From positions 495,996 to 559,995 of the forward strand of contig BGKB01000033.1 in the NCBI GenBank assembly GCA_003116975.1: a DNA stretch of 64,000 bases, written 5' to 3'. Below are positions 1-8,278 of the stretch, piece after piece. The notes beneath the pieces are model-generated. The model did not search any database, was not told where the DNA came from, and was given only the letters and a program-made list of their open reading frames with translations. Numbering within the stretch: position 1 is the first letter of the stretch; each line of letters starts with the position of its first letter. This DNA is from Aurantiochytrium sp. KH105. Lineage: Eukaryota > Sar > Bigyra > Thraustochytrida > Thraustochytriidae. A program made the translations under genes and the position numbers.

Positions 1-2169
1 CTCAATGCTCTTCGCGCGGATTTACCGTCCATGAGAAGGCTCGTTTTCGCAAGTCAAAACTTTCTCATGAGCGCAATCATTTACTTCCGCAACACGTTGC
101 CCGAGGAGCTTGGCGATCTTGTGAACAGGATTAAAAACGTCAAGGCTCTCAAAGCCTATCTGGAGCAAGGCAGCAAGGCACCCGATACAAGACCCATTGT
201 GGTCTTGCGCAAAGAGCTCTTTGACCTCAGAAGGAGCAGAGCTCACGCCGTCCAAGAGCTCGAATACGCCCGAGAGGCGCGCGAAGCATTATGTGCAGAA
301 AATGACGAGGAGATTGCTCAACTGGAAGAGCAGGTATCAGCCATCAATTTATACGATACTTGCCGTGACGTGTGTCGGCAGCGTGCGGACATCCTTGCTC
401 ATGCAGAGCAACACTATCCGGAGCTTTTGCACGACTCTGCGTGGCTTCGCACCCTTGGCATTATGGACGTGGGGCAGGTCGAATTAAGCAAGCTTGGACT
501 TTGGTGGGATGGTGTCACCCTGCAAGACTTCACCATCGTCAGTCGTCTCAGTTCGACTCCCGGCAAGGAGGTACTTCACGTGTGTGACCCGTATGGCCAA
601 GATTTGGTACTCCGGGAATTTCACCTCATTGAAGCCGGTCGAAGTAGACACTTCTTCGCTCAGATGACGACGCTCGCCAAGATTCAATCGCCGCACCTTG
701 TTCACGTGGAGGCCATTTTCATGAAGTCTCCCCAAACCGGATACTTGGTCTCTCCTCTTTACACGGGTGGGAATCTCGCGTCATTCATTCGCAATGATAC
801 AAAAACAAATGTCAAGGAGCGCCGATTCCTTGCCGTCGGTATTCTCGAGGGTCTCTGCGCCCTGCACGATTGTGGCTTTGTGCATTCCTTCCTCGAGCCT
901 AAACGTGTCTTTTTGACCTCTACGCTCGAACCAGTGCTTCAACCCTTTGACGGCGAGCTCTCGTCTGAAAGAAGCAAGTCCAACCTCATGCAAACGGCCG
1001 ACTCATACCTCGCGCTTGAGACTCACGAAGGCAGGCATAAAGCCGTCAACACTTCGGTGGACGTTTTTGCTGCTGGGGTCATTTTCAAGGAGCTCTTCCC
1101 CAACTGCTCAAGTGCCATGTGCGAATTGATCGCGACCATGTGTTCGGCAGACCCTGAATCTCGCCCCACGGCTCGCGAAGCGCTACATCACGTTGCGCTG
1201 GCGCCGACGCTTGACGAAAGTTCTGACTCTTTCCATGATCGTGATAATGATGATGATGAGGAGGAGGAGGAGAGAGAGGAATCTCACCCTACTGTCCTCA
1301 GTCTGATGGAAGCCGCAAGAAACAATCCTTCGCTCACAAATCGCACAGAGCAATTTTCTCAATCGCCGGAGACTTCGGCATCGGTCACGGGATCGCTCCG
1401 ATTTACCTCTGCAATTTCTGCTGGCACGGCGTCTTCCAATCTTGATTCTTCCCAAGGCCCACTGAAACCTAGTCCGTCTTCTTCTTCTGGTTTCATGGTC
1501 CAGCACAAGGTTACGGAAAGCGATGAAGATGCCTCGGACGCGACGGAAGGGCCAGCAGTTGACTCCGCACGAGGTGTGAGTGCTTCTTGGGAAATAGGAT
1601 TCTCATCAATGGGTAGAGCAAGAACAGAGAATGAGTCGCGGGGCCTCAATGCGCCGAGCTCTCCGAGTCCCACCGGGTTTTCGTACCCAGAAAGCCCAAA
1701 CTCGACGCATTCGCGAAAACTCTCGGACGGCTTCGCAAGTGATTTCGGTGAGTGTTTTTTGGACTCATCAAGCCACGTGAAGACAATTCAAGACTACATT
1801 CTGTGCACGTGCTGTCCGGCATGTACGACGGCATTTTTCGACTTTGACGGATGTTGCGCAATCAAGTGCAGCAACCCCAACTGCTCTTATTTTTATTGCG
1901 CGTGGTGTTTGACGTCTTGTTCGATGGATGCAAACGAGTGTCAGATGCACGTGCAGAAGTGTCCGGAAAAGCCTCCTGGTGAAGATGGACTCTTTGCGGA
2001 CCTCCATGTCGTTCACGAGGCTTGGGCAAAGCTGCGCTCCAAGCGCGTGAATGCGTATTTGCGGTACCAAATCTCGAACGAAGCCATGCGGGCAATTGTT
2101 CGCAGCGAGATAAAGCCGTATTTGACTCACGATATTTACGAGTCAACGTCGAGTCCGGGTTTCACCTAG
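1..2169 (+). CDS. pseudokinase with C-terminal IBR-like zinc finger (5' partial)
   Basis: The frame is open from base 1 and the first in-window ATG is at 31, so the gene probably begins upstream of the window. Residue numbers below count from that ATG. Residues about 60-105 are charged and probably coiled coil. Residues about 165-395 have a protein-kinase fold pattern ending in a typical alpha-helical C-lobe. The expected HRD triad reads HSF (in HSFLEPKRV), the VAIK lysine position reads LVLRE, and no normal DFG is visible, so I call it a pseudokinase. A long acidic and Ser-rich linker follows. At about 591-645 there is a Cys/His-rich module (CTCCPAC, FFDFDGCCAIKC, CAWC, final H-x3-C) resembling IBR-type zinc fingers of RBR ubiquitin ligases. 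No full RBR (RING1-IBR-RING2) is seen. A ubiquitin-related scaffold role is only inferred. It converges with the tRNase Z gene. Confidence 0.8.
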   Translation, partial: LNALRADLPSMRRLVFASQNFLMSAIIYFRNTLPEELGDLVNRIKNVKALKAYLEQGSKAPDTRPIVVLRKELFDLRRSRAHAVQELEYAREAREALCAENDEEIAQLEEQVSAINLYDTCRDVCRQRADILAHAEQHYPELLHDSAWLRTLGIMDVGQVELSKLGLWWDGVTLQDFTIVSRLSSTPGKEVLHVCDPYGQDLVLREFHLIEAGRSRHFFAQMTTLAKIQSPHLVHVEAIFMKSPQTGYLVSPLYTGGNLASFIRNDTKTNVKERRFLAVGILEGLCALHDCGFVHSFLEPKRVFLTSTLEPVLQPFDGELSSERSKSNLMQTADSYLALETHEGRHKAVNTSVDVFAAGVIFKELFPNCSSAMCELIATMCSADPESRPTAREALHHVALAPTLDESSDSFHDRDNDDDEEEEEREESHPTVLSLMEAARNNPSLTNRTEQFSQSPETSASVTGSLRFTSAISAGTASSNLDSSQGPLKPSPSSSSGFMVQHKVTESDEDASDATEGPAVDSARGVSASWEIGFSSMGRARTENESRGLNAPSSPSPTGFSYPESPNSTHSRKLSDGFASDFGECFLDSSSHVKTIQDYILCTCCPACTTAFFDFDGCCAIKCSNPNCSYFYCAWCLTSCSMDANECQMHVQKCPEKPPGEDGLFADLHVVHEAWAKLRSKRVNAYLRYQISNEAMRAIVRSEIKPYLTHDIYESTSSPGFT

Positions 2170-2553
2170 GCCAGGGGCGGGGTTAGGGGGGGAGCTACAC
2201 CTAAGAAAATTCAATTTTCTGATATATGTCTCGTTCATGCTTCTAATAGTAGGCGCTGGCCTACGTTATCGCCGAGGCCTGCCTTCATCTACGCAACAAA
2301 TAAAAGCGAGAGTGAAAGACGACTTTCTGGCTTAGCAAAGAAATACTCAGATCTGTTTGCCCATCTTTAAAAGTTATGTGAGAATCAGACCGAGAGACAC
2401 AGGTGTGGAAGTGGAGAAAAGGAATGCTCTGGTTGTTTTTATTTTTTTCAATTTCTTTACTTTATTACAGCTCCAATTCGTCTTGGAAGAATCGCGTCAA
2501 GCCACCGAGGATACTCGGGGCGCGTTCCCTCATTCGCTCGCTCGTTCGCTCAT
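2170..2553. other. convergent 3' spacer
   Basis: This spacer lies between two converging stop codons. It holds an AATAAA at 2299-2304 for the + gene, 130 nt after its stop. It also holds a TTTATT at 2461-2466, which reads AATAAA on the - strand about 90 nt past the stop of the tRNase Z gene. No gene is seen. Confidence 0.6.
2299..2304 (+). terminator. candidate polyadenylation signal AATAAA
   Basis: The canonical AATAAA hexamer lies in AT-richer sequence 130 nt downstream of the pseudokinase stop. Its use as a poly(A) signal in this organism is assumed, not shown. Confidence 0.35.
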
Positions 2554-4896
2554 TCACGTGGCCTTGCTATTTGGATAGATGATGCGCGCACCAAATAATC
2601 GTTTCCTTCGCAGGACCTTTTCGTAAGGCTTCACAGCCTCCTTGGCAGCCGCAGAGGCTTCGGATCGCGACAAGGGTCTGTCCTCGCAGGAGCCATCTTG
2701 AAACAAGTCTGAAGTCTTGTCGAGGTCCGAGGCATCCTCTGTGTGCTCACTACCGCCACCACCAGCCTCAATATCGTCCCCAATGTCGTCATCGAGGTCC
2801 CCGTCATCAAGATCTCCATCGTCGAAGTCACGAGGCGCGGAGGCGTCCTTTTCGGACGTCGCGGCCATGTCAGCAATGTCTCCTTCACTTTCTTGATTGT
2901 TGTCTTCGAGATCTTCCATCTCCTCATCGTCCTCCTCATCCTCGTCCATCTCAAATTCCTCGCTGTAGTGCGGGCCATTCGGGAACTTTTCAGTGGACAC
3001 GAAACTAGGAGGCATGACCTTGGAAGCGCAGGAGTAGGCATTGCGCATATCTTTGCAGCTCGGGCGATACCCCTGCGGCTGCAGTGTGAAGTCAACGATT
3101 TGTTCGTCCGTGGACGCAAAGATCTTTCGCGCAGTCCGAAGAAATCCACGATACGAAGACTTGATGACCTTGGTCGGGTCCTTTACACGACTTTCGTGCC
3201 AGCAGCCAAGCACTGAAAACACCTCTTGGTCGTTTGCCAGGTAAGCATCCCCCGACTTGAACGTCTCGAGCGCAGCATTGCGTATCGCATCGTAGACCTC
3301 GACCATTTCACGGGTAACTTTTAGACGATCCGGAATCATGCCTGGGTAACGCGAACTAAAATGCGTCATGACGAGACTCTTGGCGCCAATAGCCTGGGCA
3401 AATTTGCCAGCCATTTGTGGGGTGGAATGGCCGTGTTGAAGAGTGCGCAGGATCGTTTGCCACTCATCGACCGAGTCGAGCAGACCATTCAACCCGAGCT
3501 CTGGAAGGTATGCATTGGTGGCCTCATGCAAAATCATGTCCGCATTGGCGGCGATGCCCGCAATATTGCTTGCATCGCACGTGTCGCCGAGAATGACGAT
3601 TTTGCGACCTGGCTTGTCAGGACCAACCACATCACTGGGCCGCAAAATCCCTGTAGGGAGCTTGAGCTCAAAACCTCCTTTGAGGTACCGCAAAGAGCGA
3701 AGCGGTTCGCGAACGCCAATACCTATGAGGTACTCTTGATTCTCTGGCTGACGGAGAATCTCCTTGGCACGTTGTCCATCAAGAGAACCACTGTATGACT
3801 TTTCTTCGACGACGTAGCCGATGCAAGTTACGTTGCAGGAGTGGCGAATCATGGCTGCCTTGACGGTTGCCACAGCGCTCACGTCCTTGGGATGTGGCGT
3901 GCAGTGTGTTGGCACGGACTCCCAGACAAAGTTATCATTGCTGGTCAGATTCTTGCCCAGTATCTCGCTCGGATGCAAAACACCATTGACCAAGTCACTT
4001 GCAGGACTCGGCGTTTTTGCACCCTTCGGGTGCAGTTCCGTGACAACGTAGCGAAAAGGTAGCACGACTCCTGAAGCGAGGAGCATGGTGCGCAGCGCGA
4101 GTCGTAGGTTCGGCGGGCCGAAAATCTCGATTGGGACATCTTTGTCCTTTTCGCGTGATAGTTTCAATTTTTGAGCATCGGAAGGGGCCTTTACTTCGCT
4201 TATAGCGCAGAGAATAGAGGGTAGTCCGAAGAAGTGATCGCCGTGCAAATGTGTAATGTAGATGCGAGTCACACCAGCGAGACGCACTGAGGATCCCTTG
4301 TGGATCTGGGATTGCGTTTCCTCGCCACAGTCAAAGAGCCATGTCCATCCGCTGAACATAAGCGCAGACGAGGAAACTCCTCTTGTTTTCGTGGGCATCA
4401 TGCTTCCGGTGCCAAGTGTAACGAGCATTATGTTTGGCGCCGCCATGTTTAAGACCTGTTTTGACGCATCGAAAAGCTTTGGGTCGGGCTTCCCCACCAC
4501 CGTCTGAACGAGAATATCCTCACCATCAGTTAGACGTTCGCCATGCACGAAGCCTGGAGTCGCCCTCACACTGCTTGACGTTGGCCTGAACCGCCCGTCC
4601 ACTTGTTGCTCGTTTTCTTCGACGACATTGTTGCCGCGGCTTTTCAAAAGCTGGCTGTCAGTGTTCCTGCCGAACGTGGACCGTTTTCGTCGCCGCTTCC
4701 CTTTTCTGTTTAGACTGCTGCTACTCTCGGATCCGCACGGAGGTTTGGCGGAGGACGCTGCGCGGGACAACCAAGGCAGAAGCGAAGCGCTCTCATTGGA
4801 TTTGTACGCGCTCTTGTGTTTGATAGACAACAATCGACGCTCGAGCCCCCCTTGAGCAAGCAAAAAGCTAACTCTCCGACTGGCAGTGGGCATCAT
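2554..4896 (-). CDS. tRNase Z (metallo-beta-lactamase 3' tRNA endonuclease), organelle-targeted form
   Basis: This enzyme removes 3' trailers from precursor tRNAs. The first ATG is at 4896; the frame opens further upstream only through a GTG. From this ATG the protein is 780 residues and starts with a basic, Ser/Leu-rich segment (MMPTASRRVSFLLAQGG) typical of mitochondrial targeting peptides. The beta-lactamase core starts near residue 155. It shows the zinc motif HLHGDH at about 216-221, a GPPNL element at about 260, GDT-CD at about 437, HEATN at about 457, HGHSTP at about 488-492 and MTHFSSRY near 511. One catalytic core is present, as in short (ELAC1/bacterial-type) tRNase Z, rather than the duplicated long ELAC2 type. 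The extra length comes from the N-terminal extension and a strongly acidic C-terminal tail of about 150 residues. It is divergent from the polyQ gene at 5901. Confidence 0.9.
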   Translation of the reverse strand: MMPTASRRVSFLLAQGGLERRLLSIKHKSAYKSNESASLLPWLSRAASSAKPPCGSESSSSLNRKGKRRRKRSTFGRNTDSQLLKSRGNNVVEENEQQVDGRFRPTSSSVRATPGFVHGERLTDGEDILVQTVVGKPDPKLFDASKQVLNMAAPNIMLVTLGTGSMMPTKTRGVSSSALMFSGWTWLFDCGEETQSQIHKGSSVRLAGVTRIYITHLHGDHFFGLPSILCAISEVKAPSDAQKLKLSREKDKDVPIEIFGPPNLRLALRTMLLASGVVLPFRYVVTELHPKGAKTPSPASDLVNGVLHPSEILGKNLTSNDNFVWESVPTHCTPHPKDVSAVATVKAAMIRHSCNVTCIGYVVEEKSYSGSLDGQRAKEILRQPENQEYLIGIGVREPLRSLRYLKGGFELKLPTGILRPSDVVGPDKPGRKIVILGDTCDASNIAGIAANADMILHEATNAYLPELGLNGLLDSVDEWQTILRTLQHGHSTPQMAGKFAQAIGAKSLVMTHFSSRYPGMIPDRLKVTREMVEVYDAIRNAALETFKSGDAYLANDQEVFSVLGCWHESRVKDPTKVIKSSYRGFLRTARKIFASTDEQIVDFTLQPQGYRPSCKDMRNAYSCASKVMPPSFVSTEKFPNGPHYSEEFEMDEDEEDDEEMEDLEDNNQESEGDIADMAATSEKDASAPRDFDDGDLDDGDLDDDIGDDIEAGGGGSEHTEDASDLDKTSDLFQDGSCEDRPLSRSEASAAAKEAVKPYEKVLRRKRLFGARIIYPNSKAT

Positions 4897-5900
4897 TGTG
4901 GGGTCGCGAAAAGGATGCCTTGACTTTGCGTACACCCGCGCGGCGAGGCCTCGCAGCACAGCGCGCCTGGTGGCCTACAGCTCACAGTGATGAGTCGAGT
5001 CCGTGAAGAATCAGCTTGATCTTGGGCTTAAAGTTATTTTACTCGAGCCTTTGGACGGACGGACGGTCTAGGAGCGCTAGCGATGCCCGCTGCGGACCGG
5101 CGACACTACCCCTGCGCTCCCCGCGATACCTTGCTGCGCGCGCGCGGGCGCCGCGAACTGGGCTTGCCCGCCACCACCGGCAGAGGCGACTGGCTAAATG
5201 CAAAGTTTACAATCAGCCCCTTGTGCGCACTCTTGTAACATGAAACTTCACTTTTCTAGGGGGGTATAATAGGAGAGCTTTATCGTTGCTGTCCATCATA
5301 ACTAGCTGCCTTGCCTTGCCTTGCCTTGCAATGTAATGTGCAGCAAGACTATCTGAGTGAAGGATTCCCCGCCCTCGACGTGCGGGCGCGCGTGCAAGTA
5401 GAAAAAGCGCATGAGAGAAACCTAGCAGGCATCATGCCGTGGGAAGGCGGACCCAGCGTCACGAGATGGTGAAGAACAACGTCATTGAGTGTAAACGTGC
5501 GGAACATGGCATAGGCATAATGAGACTTTTTCTTTCTCTGCGCGTCGGCGCGGGAATGACCGCCCTAGCCAAGTGTAATTGACTTTTACCCGACGCTTCC
5601 CAAGAAAGTAGGCAATGGGGGGAAAATCTAAAACGATCTACGTAAACATCATTGCGTGCAGAGAGTAGAGTTCTCATGACAGTTTTTCCGCTTGTGCAAG
5701 CTTGCGCTTGTACAAGCTTCTTGGTCTGTTGGGGGAGCTTACAGATGTCCAAAACCCGAATAGGCAGTCGAACAAGAGTCTGCATCTTCCGCGCGTGAAG
5801 GCGTGAAAGCGAGTCGAAGTTGGTCTTGCCATCCTTTTCTTTCCTTGGCTCGTTGCAAAGCGTAAATTTATTGCGTTGACTCCAGTCAAACCTTGCGAGA
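4897..5900. promoter_or_regulatory. divergent promoter region (tRNase Z / polyQ coiled-coil gene)
   Basis: This 1.0 kb stretch lies between two divergent ATGs with no convincing gene. It contains a (GCCTT)4 microsatellite at 5308-5329 and a G6 element with an AT-rich flank at 5257-5272. That element recurs almost exactly, inverted, in the divergent promoter at 16.69 kb. Confidence 0.5.
5308..5329. repeat. (GCCTT)n microsatellite
   Basis: About four and a half perfect pentanucleotide units lie in the divergent promoter upstream of the gene at 5901. Confidence 0.85.
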
Positions 5901-7319
5901 ATGACGGTCAAAGTCCCTGCAAACGTGGAGCTACGCGTCGTTGGAATTCCCCAGCACGTATGGCATGTCCACAGCGAGGTTCTGGAAAAGGCAGCTGGAC
6001 AAAGCCCTCTGGATGAGTGTACAACTCCATCCGACGCGGCGCATTCGTCCGCAGGGGGAGGCGCGAAGCACAAAGTCTGTCCCAGTATCGTATGCGTGGA
6101 GGTGGATTGGGATGAGATCTTCGATAATCCTTTTGCGACACCTGAAAGCACAATTTGTGCGATTCTGGTGGTCGCGTATCATCGCGGTGGCAGCAGTAAG
6201 ACGGCTGCATGGAGTCACCCGCTCGCAGTAACAGATGCGCTGCGAACGCTCATCACGTGTCGCGCAGCCCCACACCTCGTCGTTGAAACATTTTTGCAAA
6301 ACGCTCTTTCTAGCCTCGAAAGAGTTCGTTCTGCTTCAAGGCGACGCTGGAGTCATCCTCTGGTCCGAACTTCATCGCGCGTGGCGCTTTTTGAGCTTCT
6401 CGGGAAGGCCATTGATCTCTGCAGTCAAGCGTTGACGACCTCATCGCATGCGCAGCGCGGTCAAGAGGATGATCCTGCAAGCACGAAAGGTCAAGCGACG
6501 GGTAAAAGTGAGAACAAGAAACAAGAGCAAGAACAAGATCAGCATCAACAACACGATCAGCATCAACAACAAGATCCTTGTCCTCCAGCAAGTCCGCACA
6601 CTTGTCTTTCGCCTGAACGAGAGACATTGCGCCAGCGTCTCTCCAGTGCGCATCGCAAGATTGCTCGTTTGAGTCGACTTCTCGAGGTCAAACTTGAGGA
6701 CAACACCAAACTATGCCAACATCTTGAGCGTGTGGAGGCGCACAATCAACGACTCGTGGAAGAGCAGCAGCAGCAGCAGCAAAAGCAGCAAAAACAGCAA
6801 AAGCAAAAGCAGCAAAAACAGCAAAAGCAAAAGCAGGAGACCGAAAAGGAGCTGAAGAGACCTGTCGACCACACGAAAGACAAACAACGTCGAGAACAAG
6901 AGCTACATCATCTTCATCCTCATCCTCATCAACAGCATCAGCCGCAGCAGCAAACTTGCGAGCCCGCGCAGCCGCAAGCTTTGCCCACGCACGCACAAGT
7001 CTCTCCCAAAGCACCGCTGCCGCCAGCAGCCGTCTCGAGCGGAGCACCTCGCCGCGCTCTCCTAGCACGCCCTCCAGCCTCGTGCGGAGGACCTTCTGTC
7101 CGTCCGAGCCCCTCCCGCCCCGGCGGCTCCCGCCCGAGCTCGAGGCGCTCCAGCGGGCCCCGGAGCGGCCCCCGCCGCAGGTCTTGCGCCGCCGCGGGGC
7201 CCTCCTCGCCCTCGCCCTCGCCCTCCGCGCGCCCGCCTCCCGCGGCTGCGCAGGGGCCCGCGCACGTGCGCGCGCAGGAGCGGCCTCGGCTGCGGCGGCC
7301 TCGGCCCTTTCTGCCCTAA
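5901..7319 (+). CDS. polyQ/K coiled-coil protein of unknown function
   Basis: I do not recognise a family. The 472-residue frame starts at an ATG. Residues 1-185 look like a folded, mixed-composition domain with no motif I can name. Residues about 190-225 are Lys/Gln/His-rich. Residues about 235-290 form a likely coiled coil (ERETLRQRLSSAHRKIARLS and following). Residues about 288-315 are a Gln/Lys tract built on CAG/CAA/AAG. The last 100 or so residues are Arg/Pro/Ser/Ala-rich and encoded in the very GC-rich tract that continues into the next intergenic region. The true 3' end, or a splice inside this stretch, is therefore uncertain. It sits in tandem upstream of the YTH gene. Confidence 0.6.
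   Translation: MTVKVPANVELRVVGIPQHVWHVHSEVLEKAAGQSPLDECTTPSDAAHSSAGGGAKHKVCPSIVCVEVDWDEIFDNPFATPESTICAILVVAYHRGGSSKTAAWSHPLAVTDALRTLITCRAAPHLVVETFLQNALSSLERVRSASRRRWSHPLVRTSSRVALFELLGKAIDLCSQALTTSSHAQRGQEDDPASTKGQATGKSENKKQEQEQDQHQQHDQHQQQDPCPPASPHTCLSPERETLRQRLSSAHRKIARLSRLLEVKLEDNTKLCQHLERVEAHNQRLVEEQQQQQQKQQKQQKQKQQKQQKQKQETEKELKRPVDHTKDKQRREQELHHLHPHPHQQHQPQQQTCEPAQPQALPTHAQVSPKAPLPPAAVSSGAPRRALLARPPASCGGPSVRPSPSRPGGSRPSSRRSSGPRSGPRRRSCAAAGPSSPSPSPSARPPPAAAQGPAHVRAQERPRLRRPRPFLP
6764..6837 (+). repeat. CAG/CAA/AAG trinucleotide tract (coding)
   Basis: A run of Gln and Lys codons inside the unknown coiled-coil gene. It alternates between pure CAG and AAGCAG-type units, as expected of a slipping trinucleotide repeat. 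Confidence 0.8.
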
Positions 7320-8278
7320 CGGTCCTGCGCGGCCTCCTTAGCCCACTTAGTCCGGCGAAACTGATATTACCCCGCTACCCTAACCCCCTCGCATCCTGTC
7401 TCCCCCCCGCGCGGCGGCTGTCTGTGCGGAGGGGGGCACGCTGGCACCTCCGCGCGGGGGCCTGCCGGCGTCGGCGGCGCGGCAAGGCGCGCGAGCAGGG
7501 CGCCCGGGTTTCCCCGACGCGGGGCCGGAATCGCCGACGGCCGCTGCCACTGAGCAAGCAGACGACGATCCTGCTTGCCTGCCTGCTTGCTTGCTTGCTT
7601 GCTTGCTCGCTTGCTCGCTTGCTCGCTCGCTCGCTCCCGCGCTCGGACGTCGCGCCGCGCCCCGCGCCCGCCCGCGCCGTCCTTCCCCTCCCGCGCCGGG
7701 CCGCAGGAGGAGGGCTCTCTCTGCCGAGCGGGCTGCTTGCCTGCCTGCCTGCCTTCTTGCCTTCTTGCTTGCTGCGAAAGGCTCGCGAAGCGCGCCTCGC
7801 AGCCAAACCCCGAGCCCTGCCCGGGAGCTCGCCGCTCGTGTCAGTCCCGCCCCGCCGGCGAGGCCCTCGCGCGCCGCTCCCTGCGCGCGGACCGCCCGCC
7901 CGCCCACGCGCTAGCCCGCCCGCCCGCCGCGGCAGCGAGTCGCGCTGCCCGACGGCGCCGCGCCGTGCGAGCGAGCGAGCAACGGCACGCACGCAGGCAG
8001 GCGGCTTGGATACGCGCCCCGCCAGCCAGGCAGCTGGCCGCGCGCAGCAGACAGGCAAGCAAGGGCGAGCAAGACCCTGCACGGTCTGCGGCCGAGGACC
8101 TCGCGCTCGTGCGCCCCGCGCTCGACGTTTCTCCTCGCGCGGTCGCGCGCTCTCAACGCGTGCGCGTGGATTTGCTCGCGCACAAAAGATATTTTCGTTG
8201 CAGCGACCCTGAGCAGCAGCAGTGGCAGCGGCGAATTTGCCTTGGAGCAGTAGTCAGTCCTGCGCCAAAGGAGCAAGG
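7320..8278. other. GC-rich upstream region of the YTH gene with TTGC/CTGC microsatellites
   Basis: About 960 bp of extremely GC-rich sequence. Long open frames exist on both strands but are Ala/Arg/Pro-rich and lack any domain, so I read them as compositional artefacts. Tetranucleotide tracts sit at 7571-7636 (TTGC/TCGC) and 7734-7773 (CTGC/TTGC). It presumably holds the promoter and 5' UTR of the YTH gene. Confidence 0.55.
7571..7636. repeat. TTGC/CTGC/TCGC tetranucleotide microsatellite
   Basis: About sixteen near-perfect 4-bp units lie in the GC-rich spacer upstream of the YTH gene. A shorter related tract follows at 7734-7773. Confidence 0.9.

Noticed and set aside
5459-6151. A 230-codon - strand frame overlapping the start of the polyQ gene
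   Set aside because: No recognisable domain, and it is antisense to the better supported + frame.
6956-8212. Open frames of 235-418 codons on both strands in the GC-rich 7-8.3 kb tract
   Set aside because: They overlap each other, consist of Ala/Arg/Pro/Leu/Ser from simple repeats and GC content, and have no domain or credible start.
7319-8212. Telomere-like sequence (CCCTAA-like bits near 7376)
   Set aside because: Only isolated CCTAAC fragments occur, not a tandem array.
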